Below are positions 1 through 7,707 of a stretch of DNA of 64,000 bases, one piece after another. The first letter of the stretch is position 1, and each line of letters begins with the position of its first letter. The notes below the pieces were generated by a model. The model was not told the DNA's origin, searched no databases, and saw only the letters and a program-made list of their open reading frames with translations. Position numbers and translations under genes: made by a program. The DNA comes from Methylogaea oryzae (GTDB lineage Bacteria > Pseudomonadota > Gammaproteobacteria > Methylococcales > Methylococcaceae), in contig NZ_AP019782.1 in the NCBI RefSeq assembly GCF_019669985.1, forward strand, positions 2,908,001 to 2,972,000, in the 5' to 3' direction.

Positions 1-1143
1 CTGGAATTCCGCCCGGTGCGGGCCGACACCGGCGCCATCGGCGGCAGTTCCTCCCACGAATTCCACGTGCTGGCCGACTCCGGCGAGGACGCCATCGCCT
101 TCTCCAGCGCCAGCGATTACGCCGCCAACGTGGAATTGGCCGAAGCCGTCGCCCTGCCGGCGCCGGAAGCCGGTGCGCCGCAGCCCATGAGCCTGGTCGA
201 CACCCCCACCCAGCGCAGTATCGAGGAAGTTTCCGCCCACCTGAACGTGCCGCCCTCCCGCTGCCTGAAAACCCTGGTGGTGAAAGCGGAAGACGGCGGC
301 GTCATCGCCCTGTTGCTGCGCGGCGACCACGAACTGAACCCTATCAAGGCGGAAAAACTGCACGGCGTGGCCGCGCCGCTCACTTTCGCCAGCGACGAGG
401 AAATCCAGGGCGCCGGCAGCGTGGCCGGCTTCATGGGCCCGGTGGGACTAAACATCCCCATGCTGGTGGACCGCAGCGCCGCCAACCTGGTCAATTTCGT
501 CAGCGGCGCCAACCAGGCCGGCAAGCACTATATAAATACCAATTGGGGCCGCGACGCTGAACTGCCCGCCGTGGTAGACCTGCGCACCGTGCAAGCAGGC
601 GATCCCAGCCCCGACGGCCAGGGCAACCTGACCATCGCCCGCGGCATCGAGGTGGGCCACATCTTCCAGCTGGGCACCAAATACAGCGAAGCCATGCAGG
701 CCCAGGTGCTGGACGAAAACGGCCAGAACCGCACCATGATCATGGGCTGCTACGGCATCGGCGTCACCCGCGTGGTGGCCGCCGCCATCGAGCAGAACCA
801 CGACGACAAGGGCGTCATCTGGCCGGGCCCCATCGCGCCTTTCGACGTGTGCCTGGTGCCGGTCAACATGCACGCTTCGGAGACGCTGCAAGCCGCGGCG
901 GAACAGCTCTATGCCGACCTGAAAGCGGCCGGCGTCGACGTGCTGTTCGACGACCGCAAGGCCCGCGCCGGCGTCATGTTCGCCGACATGGAACTGATCG
1001 GCATCCCCCACCGGCTGGTCATCAGCGAACGCGGCCTGGCCGGCGGCACGGTGGAATATCGCGGCCGGCGCGATGCGGAAAGCCAAAATATCCCCTTATC
1101 CGACGCCGTGGCTTTTCTCCGGGGAAAACTCGCCGCGGAATAA
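1..1143 (+). CDS. proS: Prolyl-tRNA synthetase, C-terminal part (gene enters from the left edge)
   Basis: Charges tRNA-Pro with proline in the cytoplasm. The reading frame is open from base 1, so the start and the N-terminal class II motifs lie outside the window. The visible part starts inside the catalytic core ([15 protein letters not shown]). It then carries the inserted YbaK-like editing domain that clears mischarged Ala-tRNA-Pro, roughly residues 60-190 of the visible part. Class II motif 3 follows ([15 protein letters not shown]), then the C-terminal anticodon-binding domain (VCLVPVNMH to the end). The editing insertion identifies the bacterial long-form enzyme. The stop is followed by about 210 bp with no gene before the next coding region. 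Confidence 0.97.
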   Translation: MEFRPVRADTGAIGGSSSHEFHVLADSGEDAIAFSSASDYAANVELAEAVALPAPEAGAPQPMSLVDTPTQRSIEEVSAHLNVPPSRCLKTLVVKAEDGGVIALLLRGDHELNPIKAEKLHGVAAPLTFASDEEIQGAGSVAGFMGPVGLNIPMLVDRSAANLVNFVSGANQAGKHYINTNWGRDAELPAVVDLRTVQAGDPSPDGQGNLTIARGIEVGHIFQLGTKYSEAMQAQVLDENGQNRTMIMGCYGIGVTRVVAAAIEQNHDDKGVIWPGPIAPFDVCLVPVNMHASETLQAAAEQLYADLKAAGVDVLFDDRKARAGVMFADMELIGIPHRLVISERGLAGGTVEYRGRRDAESQNIPLSDAVAFLRGKLAAE

Positions 1144-1285
1144 CACCGGTAAACCGCGCCGTATTTGCGCCGTAAAGCCGGAATATTCGCCTGCCGCAAG
1201 GCAGGCAAAAACCTTGCCGATAACGAGGTATTCTGTTACGATCACGGGTGAGACGGGGGTTTTGTTGCGCTTTCGCAAAAAGGCA

Positions 1286-1314
1286 TTGCGACAATGCAAC
1301 AAACGCGATTAAAT
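1286..1314 (+). promoter_or_regulatory. Possible sigma-70 promoter of the outer-membrane protein gene
   Basis: TTGCGA at 1286-1291 and TTAAAT at 1309-1314 are separated by 17 bp and lie about 40 bp before the next start codon. The surrounding 1144-1354 region is AT-richer than its neighbours. Both hexamers are imperfect, so this is only a likely placement. Confidence 0.3.
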
Positions 1315-1354
1315 TCGCAACGTCCCGTAGAAACCAATAACAAGGGGAGTGTCT

Positions 1355-2254
1355 ATGAGCAAGAAAACCAATGTTTTGCTGGCGTCGGCCGTAGCCGCCA
1401 GCGTTTTGATGATGGGCGCCCAGGGCGCCAGCGCCGCCGGTAAGGTGACCGCTGCGGACAAATCCGCAGGCGTCATCGAGCAGCGCCTGAAAATGATGGA
1501 AGACCAGATGAACGCCATGCGCTCCGAACTGAGCCGCGTCCGCGCTGAATCCGCTTCCAATGCGAAAGTAGCCGACCTGGAAGCCAAGGTCGCGAAAACC
1601 GAATCCGTTGCCGCTGCCTCCGCCAAGAAGAGCAAGAGCAACATGGTCTTCTTCCGCGGCGGTTATACCCAAGTCAAGCAGGCCCGTGGCGGCAACGGCC
1701 CGCTGGGCACGTCCGGCGCGCCCGAACTGCTGGTCAGCAACGGCGACAACAACGGCTGGTACAGCGGCGCCGGTTTGGACTTCAGCCTCAGCGACAATCT
1801 GTTCGGTCTGACCGACCAAGCCGAGCTGTTGGGCGAAATCATGTTCGAGTACAAGAACTTCGGTTCCAGCCACAACACCCTCACCGGCGTAGCGGAAATC
1901 CTGGGCACCAGCTCCACGGGTCCGCAGACGAAGAACGAAATCACCATGTTCACCCTCACGGCGTCGCCCAAGATCAAGTTCATGCCTGGCAGCGACTTCC
2001 GTCCGTGGATCATTCCCGCCGGTCTGGCTATGCACGTCATCAGCCCGCCCAGCAACGGCGTAACCGTGCTGAACCCCGGCCTGATGACCGGCGTGGGCGC
2101 AGATTACAAAATCTGGAACAACATCTACGCCGGCGCGGACTTCCGCTACCACTTCACCGGCGACTCGCTGGGTTACAAGAGCACGCGTACTGGCGCCAGA
2201 GGCACCAATACCGACGGATTCACGTCCGGCGCTTACCTGGGTATCGGCTTCTAA
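1355..2254 (+). CDS. Secreted coiled-coil / beta-barrel outer-membrane protein
   Basis: Predicted outer-membrane protein of 299 residues. The ATG at 1355 is preferred over a GTG two codons upstream because AAGGGGAG at 1342-1349 sits at ribosome-binding distance. The N-terminus is a typical signal peptide ending near ASAAG. Residues about 30-85 form a Lys/Glu-rich coiled coil (EQRLKMMEDQMNAMRSELSR). The rest alternates polar and aromatic residues (MVFFRGGYTQV, AGADFRYHF) and ends in GIGF, a phenylalanine-terminated strand as in barrel proteins handled by BamA. The design resembles trimeric or OprP-like porin arrangements, but I recognise no specific family or substrate. It is monocistronic with its own strong terminator, which suggests high expression. 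Confidence 0.7.
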   Translation: MSKKTNVLLASAVAASVLMMGAQGASAAGKVTAADKSAGVIEQRLKMMEDQMNAMRSELSRVRAESASNAKVADLEAKVAKTESVAAASAKKSKSNMVFFRGGYTQVKQARGGNGPLGTSGAPELLVSNGDNNGWYSGAGLDFSLSDNLFGLTDQAELLGEIMFEYKNFGSSHNTLTGVAEILGTSSTGPQTKNEITMFTLTASPKIKFMPGSDFRPWIIPAGLAMHVISPPSNGVTVLNPGLMTGVGADYKIWNNIYAGADFRYHFTGDSLGYKSTRTGARGTNTDGFTSGAYLGIGF

Positions 2255-2284
2255 GCCAACAGCCCCGACCCAACGGTCGAAAAA

Positions 2285-2315
2285 GGGGGACCCTCGCGGG
2301 TCCCCCTTTTTTTTT
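2285..2315 (+). terminator. Rho-independent terminator
   Basis: GGGGGACCC (2285-2293) pairs with GGGTCCCCC (2298-2306) around a TCGC loop and is followed by nine T residues (2307-2315). It lies about 30 bp after the outer-membrane protein gene and is the strongest intrinsic terminator in the window. Confidence 0.95.
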
Positions 2316-2413
2316 GCTGCAGCGGCCGGCCCCGCCGGATCGGAACTACAGCGCCGCATCGAATGCGGCAATAATAACCCAGGGAATACAAACATCGTTT
2401 TTAAGGACACCCA

Positions 2414-3463
2414 ATGACGAATCCCTCCGAAACCACCGCCAATCGCCTGGAACGCCTAGCCGCCGCGCTGCTGGACGAAAACGCCAGTTACGGCGAATTG
2501 CGCCAGGCTTGCCAGGACTTTTCCGTCCTGGGAGAGGAAGTGACCGGCATAGGCGAACAAAGCGCGGAGCCCGACCAGGCGCGGGAAACCATCCTGTCCA
2601 GCGGCAAAGCGGTAAGCCCGCTGGTGGCCGCCCGCTGCGCCTGGGACTTCGCCCGCACCAGCCGTTTCGCGCGCGGCCTGCACGCCGCGCTGCTGGAAGC
2701 GCAACGGCGCTTTCCCGGCCAAGCCATCCACACGCTCTACGCCGGCTGCGGCCCCTACGCCACGCTGATCCTGCCTTTGTTGGGACGATTGCAGCGCGGC
2801 GCTTTCCGCTTCACCCTCGTCGACGTACACCCCCTGGCGTTGGACAACGCCCGTAAGATCATCGGCCATTTCGGCTTTGAGGACTTCATCGACGACTATC
2901 TGCTGGTGGATGCCAGCACGGCGGACTTCGCCAACCTGCGCCCCATCCACGTGGCGGTGACGGAAACCATGAACCGGGCCATGATGACGGAGCCGCAACT
3001 GGCGGTAAGCGCCAATCTGGCCCGTTACTTGGAAGCAGACGGCATCCTGGTGCCGGAGCAAATCACCGTGAGCGCGGCGCTGCTCGACGCCGGCAAGGAA
3101 TTCACCCTGCTGCCGCCGGACTATCAAGGCGCCCCGCCTCCGTTGCAACGCCGCCGTCTGGAGCTGGGCGCGGTGATGGTGCTGGACAAGGCCATGGCCC
3201 AATCCCTTGGCGCCGCCGCCACGCCGGAACGCCTGCCGCCGGTCGCCCTGCCCTGGCCGGAACAGCAACAACGGCAAGGATTGCGGCCCGCCTTGCTGAC
3301 CCACATCCGCGTGTTCGGTCCGCATACGCTGGGTTGCTACGACTCCAGCCTGACCATCCCGGAGCGCTTGAAAATCACCGCGCCGCCGGAAGGGCCGGCG
3401 CGCTGGGAATTCACCTACCGCCTGGGCCGGCGTCCCGGCTTCGAACACCGCTTCGCCGAGTAA
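2414..3463 (+). CDS. Class I SAM-dependent methyltransferase, substrate unknown
   Basis: Predicted methyltransferase of 349 residues. A SAM-binding motif I is visible (TLYAGCGPYATL, near residue 115), followed by the acidic end of strand 2 (TLVDVHPLALDNA) and a post-motif segment (VAVTETMNRAMMTEPQ) reminiscent of the acidic loop in protein arginine methyltransferase-like enzymes. The N-terminal 90 residues are helical and carry no motif I know. The start is an ATG after AAGGACACCC. It is followed convergently by yacG with a 9-bp gap. The target cannot be deduced from the sequence. Confidence 0.7.
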   Translation: MTNPSETTANRLERLAAALLDENASYGELRQACQDFSVLGEEVTGIGEQSAEPDQARETILSSGKAVSPLVAARCAWDFARTSRFARGLHAALLEAQRRFPGQAIHTLYAGCGPYATLILPLLGRLQRGAFRFTLVDVHPLALDNARKIIGHFGFEDFIDDYLLVDASTADFANLRPIHVAVTETMNRAMMTEPQLAVSANLARYLEADGILVPEQITVSAALLDAGKEFTLLPPDYQGAPPPLQRRRLELGAVMVLDKAMAQSLGAAATPERLPPVALPWPEQQQRQGLRPALLTHIRVFGPHTLGCYDSSLTIPERLKITAPPEGPARWEFTYRLGRRPGFEHRFAE

Positions 3464-3472
3464 TCAACCCAG

Positions 3473-3679
3473 TCAGCCGCAAGTCCCGTCGTCCGTAGCC
3501 GGTTCCTCCTGCAACGGTTCGCCGGGAATGACGTGGCCTTCGTTGGCCCATTCGCCCAAGTCGATGAGCTTGCAGCGTTCGCTGCAAAAAGGCCGATAGC
3601 GTTGCGACGGCAGCCAAGGCACGGGCTTGCGGCAGGTGGGACACTTGACGATTTTGTAGACGGCGGCGGATTCGGGCAT
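3473..3679 (-). CDS. yacG: DNA gyrase inhibitor / zinc-binding protein YacG
   Basis: Small zinc protein of 68 residues that binds GyrB and inhibits gyrase in Escherichia coli. The four zinc ligands are visible as C13-P-T-C16 and F-C32-S-E-R-C36, followed by the family-typical [10 protein letters not shown] segment. The ATG at 3679 gives the usual family length; a longer upstream extension of the same frame has no family features. In many genomes yacG sits beside coaE and pilD, but that context is absent here. It is convergent with the methyltransferase gene. Confidence 0.92.
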   Translation of the reverse strand: MPESAAVYKIVKCPTCRKPVPWLPSQRYRPFCSERCKLIDLGEWANEGHVIPGEPLQEEPATDDGTCG

Positions 3680-3806
3680 TTCTCTGAGCTCGCGACAAAC
3701 GATGGGATTATGCTGCCGCACTTGGCCGCGCCGATCAATTGCCCGCCACCCGCTTGTTTTACAATAGCCGGCGGACCTCCCCCCGCCACGCCAGAGGAAA
3801 TCAGCC

Positions 3807-4814
3807 TTGCCATCCCATCTCCCAGAACAGATGTTAGCGGTGGACATCGCCGCCGCCGGCGGACCGGAAATGCTGCGCCTGTGCCACCGGCCTGTTCCGC
3901 AACCGGGCGCGGGCGAGGTATTGATCAAAGTGGCCGCCGCCGGGGTCAACCGGCCCGACGTGATGCAGCGCCTGGGCCTGTATCCGCCGCCGCCCGGCGC
4001 TTCCGACATTCCCGGCCTGGAAGTGGCCGGAGAAATCGCCGCCCTGGGGCCCGGCGTGCCCGGATGGGCGGAGGGAGATCAAGTCTGCGCCCTGGTCACC
4101 GGCGGCGGCTACGCCGAATACTGCCTCGCGTCGGCCTTGCTGTGCCTGCCCTCGCCCAAAAGCCTCAACACTGTCCAAGCGGCGGCTCTGCCGGAAACCT
4201 TCTTCACCGTGTGGAGCAACGTGTTCGACCGAGGCCGGCTGCAACCCCACGAAACATTGTTGGTGCACGGCGGCGCCGGCGGCATCGGCACCAGCGCCAT
4301 CCAGTTGGCGAAAGTCTGGGGCGCCACGGTTTACGCCACCGCCGGCAGCGACGACAAATGCCGCTGCTGCGAAACGCTCGGCGCCGATAAGGCCATCAAT
4401 TACCGCAACGAGGATTTTGTGGAGCGCATCAAAGCCCTGACCGCCGGCCGGGGGGTAGACTTGATCCTGGACATGGTCGGCGGCGACTACCTGCAACGCA
4501 ACCTGGATTGCTTGGCCACCGACGGCCGCTTGGTGCAAATCGCCCTGCAGCAGGGTCCGAAAACCCAGATCAATCTTTTGCCCATCATGCTGAAACGCCT
4601 CACCCTTACCGGCTCCACCCTGCGCGCCCGCCCCGTCAAGGAAAAGGCCGTCATCGCCGACACCTTGCAAACCAAGGTTTGGCCCGTGCTGGAAACGGGC
4701 CGCATCCGGCCGCTGGTGCACTGCACTTTCCCCTTGGCCGAAGCCGCCGAGGCCCATCGTCTGATGGAAAGCGGCGGCCATATGGGCAAAATCGTGCTGA
4801 CCGTGTCCCCTTGA
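3807..4814 (+). CDS. Zinc-free NAD(P)H quinone oxidoreductase (PIG3-type)
   Basis: Medium-chain dehydrogenase/reductase of 335 residues, predicted to reduce quinones with NADPH. GroES-like N-terminal domain ([27 protein letters not shown]), then a Rossmann domain with [19 protein letters not shown] and [12 protein letters not shown]. The catalytic and structural zinc cysteines of alcohol dehydrogenases are missing, as expected for the quinone oxidoreductase/PIG3 group. A TTG start at 3807 is chosen because AGAGGAAA ends 6 bp before it. An ATG at 3831 is the alternative and would remove eight residues. Confidence 0.85.
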   Translation: MPSHLPEQMLAVDIAAAGGPEMLRLCHRPVPQPGAGEVLIKVAAAGVNRPDVMQRLGLYPPPPGASDIPGLEVAGEIAALGPGVPGWAEGDQVCALVTGGGYAEYCLASALLCLPSPKSLNTVQAAALPETFFTVWSNVFDRGRLQPHETLLVHGGAGGIGTSAIQLAKVWGATVYATAGSDDKCRCCETLGADKAINYRNEDFVERIKALTAGRGVDLILDMVGGDYLQRNLDCLATDGRLVQIALQQGPKTQINLLPIMLKRLTLTGSTLRARPVKEKAVIADTLQTKVWPVLETGRIRPLVHCTFPLAEAAEAHRLMESGGHMGKIVLTVSP

Positions 4815-4875
4815 GCCTTGCGGCCCGGGGATAGATCGCGGCCGCAGCCTCCAATCACATCCCAAGGAAACTCCC

Positions 4876-6186
4876 GTGTCCCGTCGTCACTTCCCCCTAG
4901 CTAAGCCCCTTATCGGCCTATGGCTGCTGTCTTTACTGTCCGGCTGTACCTGGGTTCAACCACCGCCGGAGCCGCCGCCCCAACCCAGCGCCGACCTATT
5001 CGACGACGAGCTGGAACGCCACCGTTTCACGCTGGAGAAAGACGCCGACGTCATAGGCGCCAACGCCATGCTGGTCACGCGGGACGGCGATAACCTGCCG
5101 GACATCGCCCGCCATTTCGGCCTGGGGCTGCAAGCCATCAACGACGCCAACCCGGCGGTGGACACCTGGGTGCCGGCGCCCGGCAGCCGCGTGCTGCTGC
5201 CCACCCAATGGATCGTGCCGGACGCCCCTCGACAAGGCATAGTCGTGAACCTGGCCGCCATGCGTCTGTTCTATTTCCCCAAGGATAAAAGCAACCGCCA
5301 AGTGCGCACCTACCCGGTGGGCATAGGCCGCGAAGGCTGGAGTACCCCCACCGGCGAAATGAGCATCGACAACAAGGTCGCCGGCCCCACCTGGTACGTG
5401 CCGGATTCCGTGCGCAAAGAACACGCCGAAAAGGGCGATCCGTTGCCCGCCGCCGTGCCGCCCGGCCCGGAGAACCCCCTAGGCGCCTACGCGCTCTATC
5501 TGAGCCGCCCCAAATACCTGATCCACGGCACCCACAAACCCTACGGCGTGGGATTGCGCGTCAGCCACGGCTGCCTGCGCCTGTACCCGGAAAATATCGA
5601 GCGGCTGTTCAAGGAGGTGCCGGTAAAAACGCCGGTTCACATCGTCAACCAGCCGTATTTGCTGGGCCAACTGGGCGACCAATGGTACCTGGAAGCCCAC
5701 ACGCCGCTGGAAGGCACGGACGCGAAAAACGCCCGCAAGGCGTTGAAAGCGCGGCTTAAGCAATTGGCCGCCAAGCAGCGCCTGACGGTGGACTGGAAAA
5801 GAGTGGACGCCATTCTGGAAGCGGCCGACGGCGTGGCCGAGCCCATCGCCCAGGACGCCACGGATCCGCCCACCGTCGAGCACCCCGAGCGGTTCCACGG
5901 CGCTCCCGCGCCGGTAGCCTTCGAACCGGGCCGCTGGTACGTGCAAGTGCTCGACACGCCGAACGAAGTCCTGGCGCAGAAATTGGCCGCCATGGTCAAT
6001 CACCAGGGACCGCCGATCCCGGCCTTGGTACGCACCAAAGGCCAAGAACGCTACCAGGTACTGGCCGGCCCCTTCCCGGCCGCGGAGCAGGCCAAACGCG
6101 CCCGCGACCGCATTCAGATGGAGTTCGAGCTGGCGTCCTTGCACCTGGTCAGCCCTAAGGAGACCGCCGAACCGGCGCGGCCTTGA
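4876..6186 (+). CDS. L,D-transpeptidase lipoprotein with SPOR domain
   Basis: Periplasmic enzyme of 436 residues that forms L,D-crosslinks in peptidoglycan or attaches proteins to it. The GTG start at 4876 follows AAGGAAA. The signal peptide ends in a lipobox (LLSGC, Cys 24), so the protein is probably an outer-membrane lipoprotein. A LysM-like segment follows (DNLPDIARHFGL.. NDANP), then a YkuD catalytic domain with the signature LIHGTHKPYG and SHGCLRLYPENI, where the Cys is the nucleophile. The C-terminal 90 residues (WYVQVLDTPNEVLAQKL to the end) look like a SPOR repeat that binds denuded glycan at division sites. The LysM-YkuD order resembles ErfK/YcfS; the SPOR tail is an addition. Confidence 0.85.
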   Translation: MSRRHFPLAKPLIGLWLLSLLSGCTWVQPPPEPPPQPSADLFDDELERHRFTLEKDADVIGANAMLVTRDGDNLPDIARHFGLGLQAINDANPAVDTWVPAPGSRVLLPTQWIVPDAPRQGIVVNLAAMRLFYFPKDKSNRQVRTYPVGIGREGWSTPTGEMSIDNKVAGPTWYVPDSVRKEHAEKGDPLPAAVPPGPENPLGAYALYLSRPKYLIHGTHKPYGVGLRVSHGCLRLYPENIERLFKEVPVKTPVHIVNQPYLLGQLGDQWYLEAHTPLEGTDAKNARKALKARLKQLAAKQRLTVDWKRVDAILEAADGVAEPIAQDATDPPTVEHPERFHGAPAPVAFEPGRWYVQVLDTPNEVLAQKLAAMVNHQGPPIPALVRTKGQERYQVLAGPFPAAEQAKRARDRIQMEFELASLHLVSPKETAEPARP

Positions 6187-6245
6187 ACACGGCGCAGGAA
6201 ACAAATCCCCAAATTTCGCCGCCTTGAGCTACCATCCCAACTAGA

Positions 6246-6372
6246 CGCCAGCATGGAAACATGGCCGGCGCCCCCCGGCCGCTGGTTTCGTAGCAAACCC
6301 GGCCGCACCGCCGGGACGCGGCAATGCGAACCTATCGCGGCCAGGGGGCGCCCAACGACCGAGAACCGCCTT
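6246..6372 (+). promoter_or_regulatory. Structured leader upstream of the binding-protein/kinase operon
   Basis: The 231-bp gap before the next gene can fold into several GC-rich helices. CCAGC (6248-6252) pairs with GCTGG (6281-6285) and encloses two hairpins: CATG-GAAA-CATG (6252-6263) with a GNRA loop, and GGCCGG/CCGGCC (6263-6268 and 6275-6280). CCCGGC/GCCGGG (6298-6303 and 6310-6315) follows. This could be a riboswitch or attenuator. I could not match it to a known class, and chance folding of GC-rich DNA is possible. Confidence 0.3.
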
Positions 6373-6417
6373 GAGTTCCGGTTTTGGACGACATCAAAAG
6401 CCTGACCCACCATCCCC

Positions 6418-7707
6418 ATGGCCCAGCACAGACGCACCGACATAAGCTCTAGCGAGCAACGCTCCCTCAAGGCGCAACTGTCGGCGGTCGTCGTGCTGGC
6501 ACTGTTGCTGGTGTTAAGCATGTGGCGGCTTTGCCTCGGTACCGGCCAGGCGGAGGCGCCGGCCATCACCATCGGCCTGCTCTATTCCCAATCCGGCACC
6601 ATGGCCGCCGACACCGCGCCCATGGCGGACGCCATACGGTTCGCGGTGGAGGAAATCAACGCCCGCGGCGGCATCGACGGCAGTCCCGTAGAAATCAAGA
6701 TCGGCGACGGCCGCTCCGACCCCGACCTATTCGCCGCCGAAGCGGAACGGCTCATCACCCAGGAGCACGCGGCGGCATTGTTCGGCTGCTGGACCTCCGC
6801 CTGCCGCAAAGCGGTCAAAACCGTCGTGGAACGGCACGATCACCTGCTGTTTTATCCCCTGCAATACGAAGGACTCGAACAATCGCCCAACATCGTCTAC
6901 CTGGGCGAGTCCCCCAACCAGCAGATCATTCCCGCCACCAGCTGGGCGCTGCGCAACCTGGGCAAACGCCTGTACCTGGTCGGCAGCGATTATGTATTTC
7001 CCCGCATCGCCAACGCCGTCATCCGCCGCCAGGCGGAACTACTGGGCGGCACCGTCGTCGGCGAAGAGTACCGTCCCCTGGCGGATCAAAACTTCGGCGC
7101 CATAGCCCGAGACATCGTCCAAACCCGCCCCGACGCGATCCTTAATACCGTCAACGGCGACAGCAACCTGGCGTTTTTCGCCGCCCTGCGCGAGGCCGGC
7201 ATCGCGCCCGACAAGCTGCCGGTGTTGTCGTTCAGCGTCGCCGAAGGACAAACGGTGGGGCAATTGCCGGGAGATTACGCCGCCTGGAGCTATTTTCAGT
7301 CCTTGCCCAACCAGGCCAACGGCGACTTCGTGGCGGCGTTCCGCCGCCGTTACGGCCAGCAACGGCAAGTCTCCTCCCCCATGGAAGCCGGCTACGCCGG
7401 CGTCAAACTGTGGTCGGCGGCCGTGGCCGGGCTGGGCGACGCGACGCCGTCCATGGTGCGCCAAGCCCTGGCCGGGCTCAGCATCGCCGCGCCCGGCGGC
7501 CCGCTGATCTTGGACAAGGCCAACCAGCACGCATGGAAAACGGCCCGCATAGGCCGTCTCGCCCCGGACGGGCTATTCCAGGTGGTTTGGTCGTCGGAAA
7601 CGCCGATCCGGCCCGAGCCGTTTCCGCGCTTTTTCTCCCGGCAAGAATGGCAGGCGCGCCTGGACGACTTGTACCGCGCCTACGGCAACCGTTGGGCCGC
7701 GCCATGA
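6418..7707 (+). CDS. Urea/amide-type periplasmic binding protein, likely sensor subunit
   Basis: Periplasmic binding protein of the branched-chain amino acid/urea/amide family (like UrtA, AmiC, FmdD), 429 residues. The N-terminus has a hydrophobic segment at about residues 20-38 that may stay as a membrane anchor. The fold signatures follow: ITIGLLYSQSGTMA, EINARGGIDG, and AALFGCWTSACRKAV as in urea-binding members, then SNLAFFAALREAGI. No ABC permease or ATPase gene is nearby. Instead the stop overlaps the start of a sensor kinase (ATGA at 7704-7707), so the two are translationally coupled. The protein probably presents a small amide-like ligand to the kinase rather than feeding a transporter; the ligand is not determined. 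Confidence 0.8.
   Translation: MAQHRRTDISSSEQRSLKAQLSAVVVLALLLVLSMWRLCLGTGQAEAPAITIGLLYSQSGTMAADTAPMADAIRFAVEEINARGGIDGSPVEIKIGDGRSDPDLFAAEAERLITQEHAAALFGCWTSACRKAVKTVVERHDHLLFYPLQYEGLEQSPNIVYLGESPNQQIIPATSWALRNLGKRLYLVGSDYVFPRIANAVIRRQAELLGGTVVGEEYRPLADQNFGAIARDIVQTRPDAILNTVNGDSNLAFFAALREAGIAPDKLPVLSFSVAEGQTVGQLPGDYAAWSYFQSLPNQANGDFVAAFRRRYGQQRQVSSPMEAGYAGVKLWSAAVAGLGDATPSMVRQALAGLSIAAPGGPLILDKANQHAWKTARIGRLAPDGLFQVVWSSETPIRPEPFPRFFSRQEWQARLDDLYRAYGNRWAAP

Noticed and set aside
1022-2410. Long minus-strand open frame opposite the outer-membrane protein gene
   Set aside because: It is a shadow of a high-GC coding region; the plus-strand gene has signal peptide, ribosome-binding site and terminator.
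6294-6320. GCAAACC..GGACGC resembles the core of a cyclic di-GMP-I riboswitch
   Set aside because: The enclosed hairpin lacks the GNRA loop, the conserved AAAGCC after GACGC is absent, and no second helix with the receptor motif follows.
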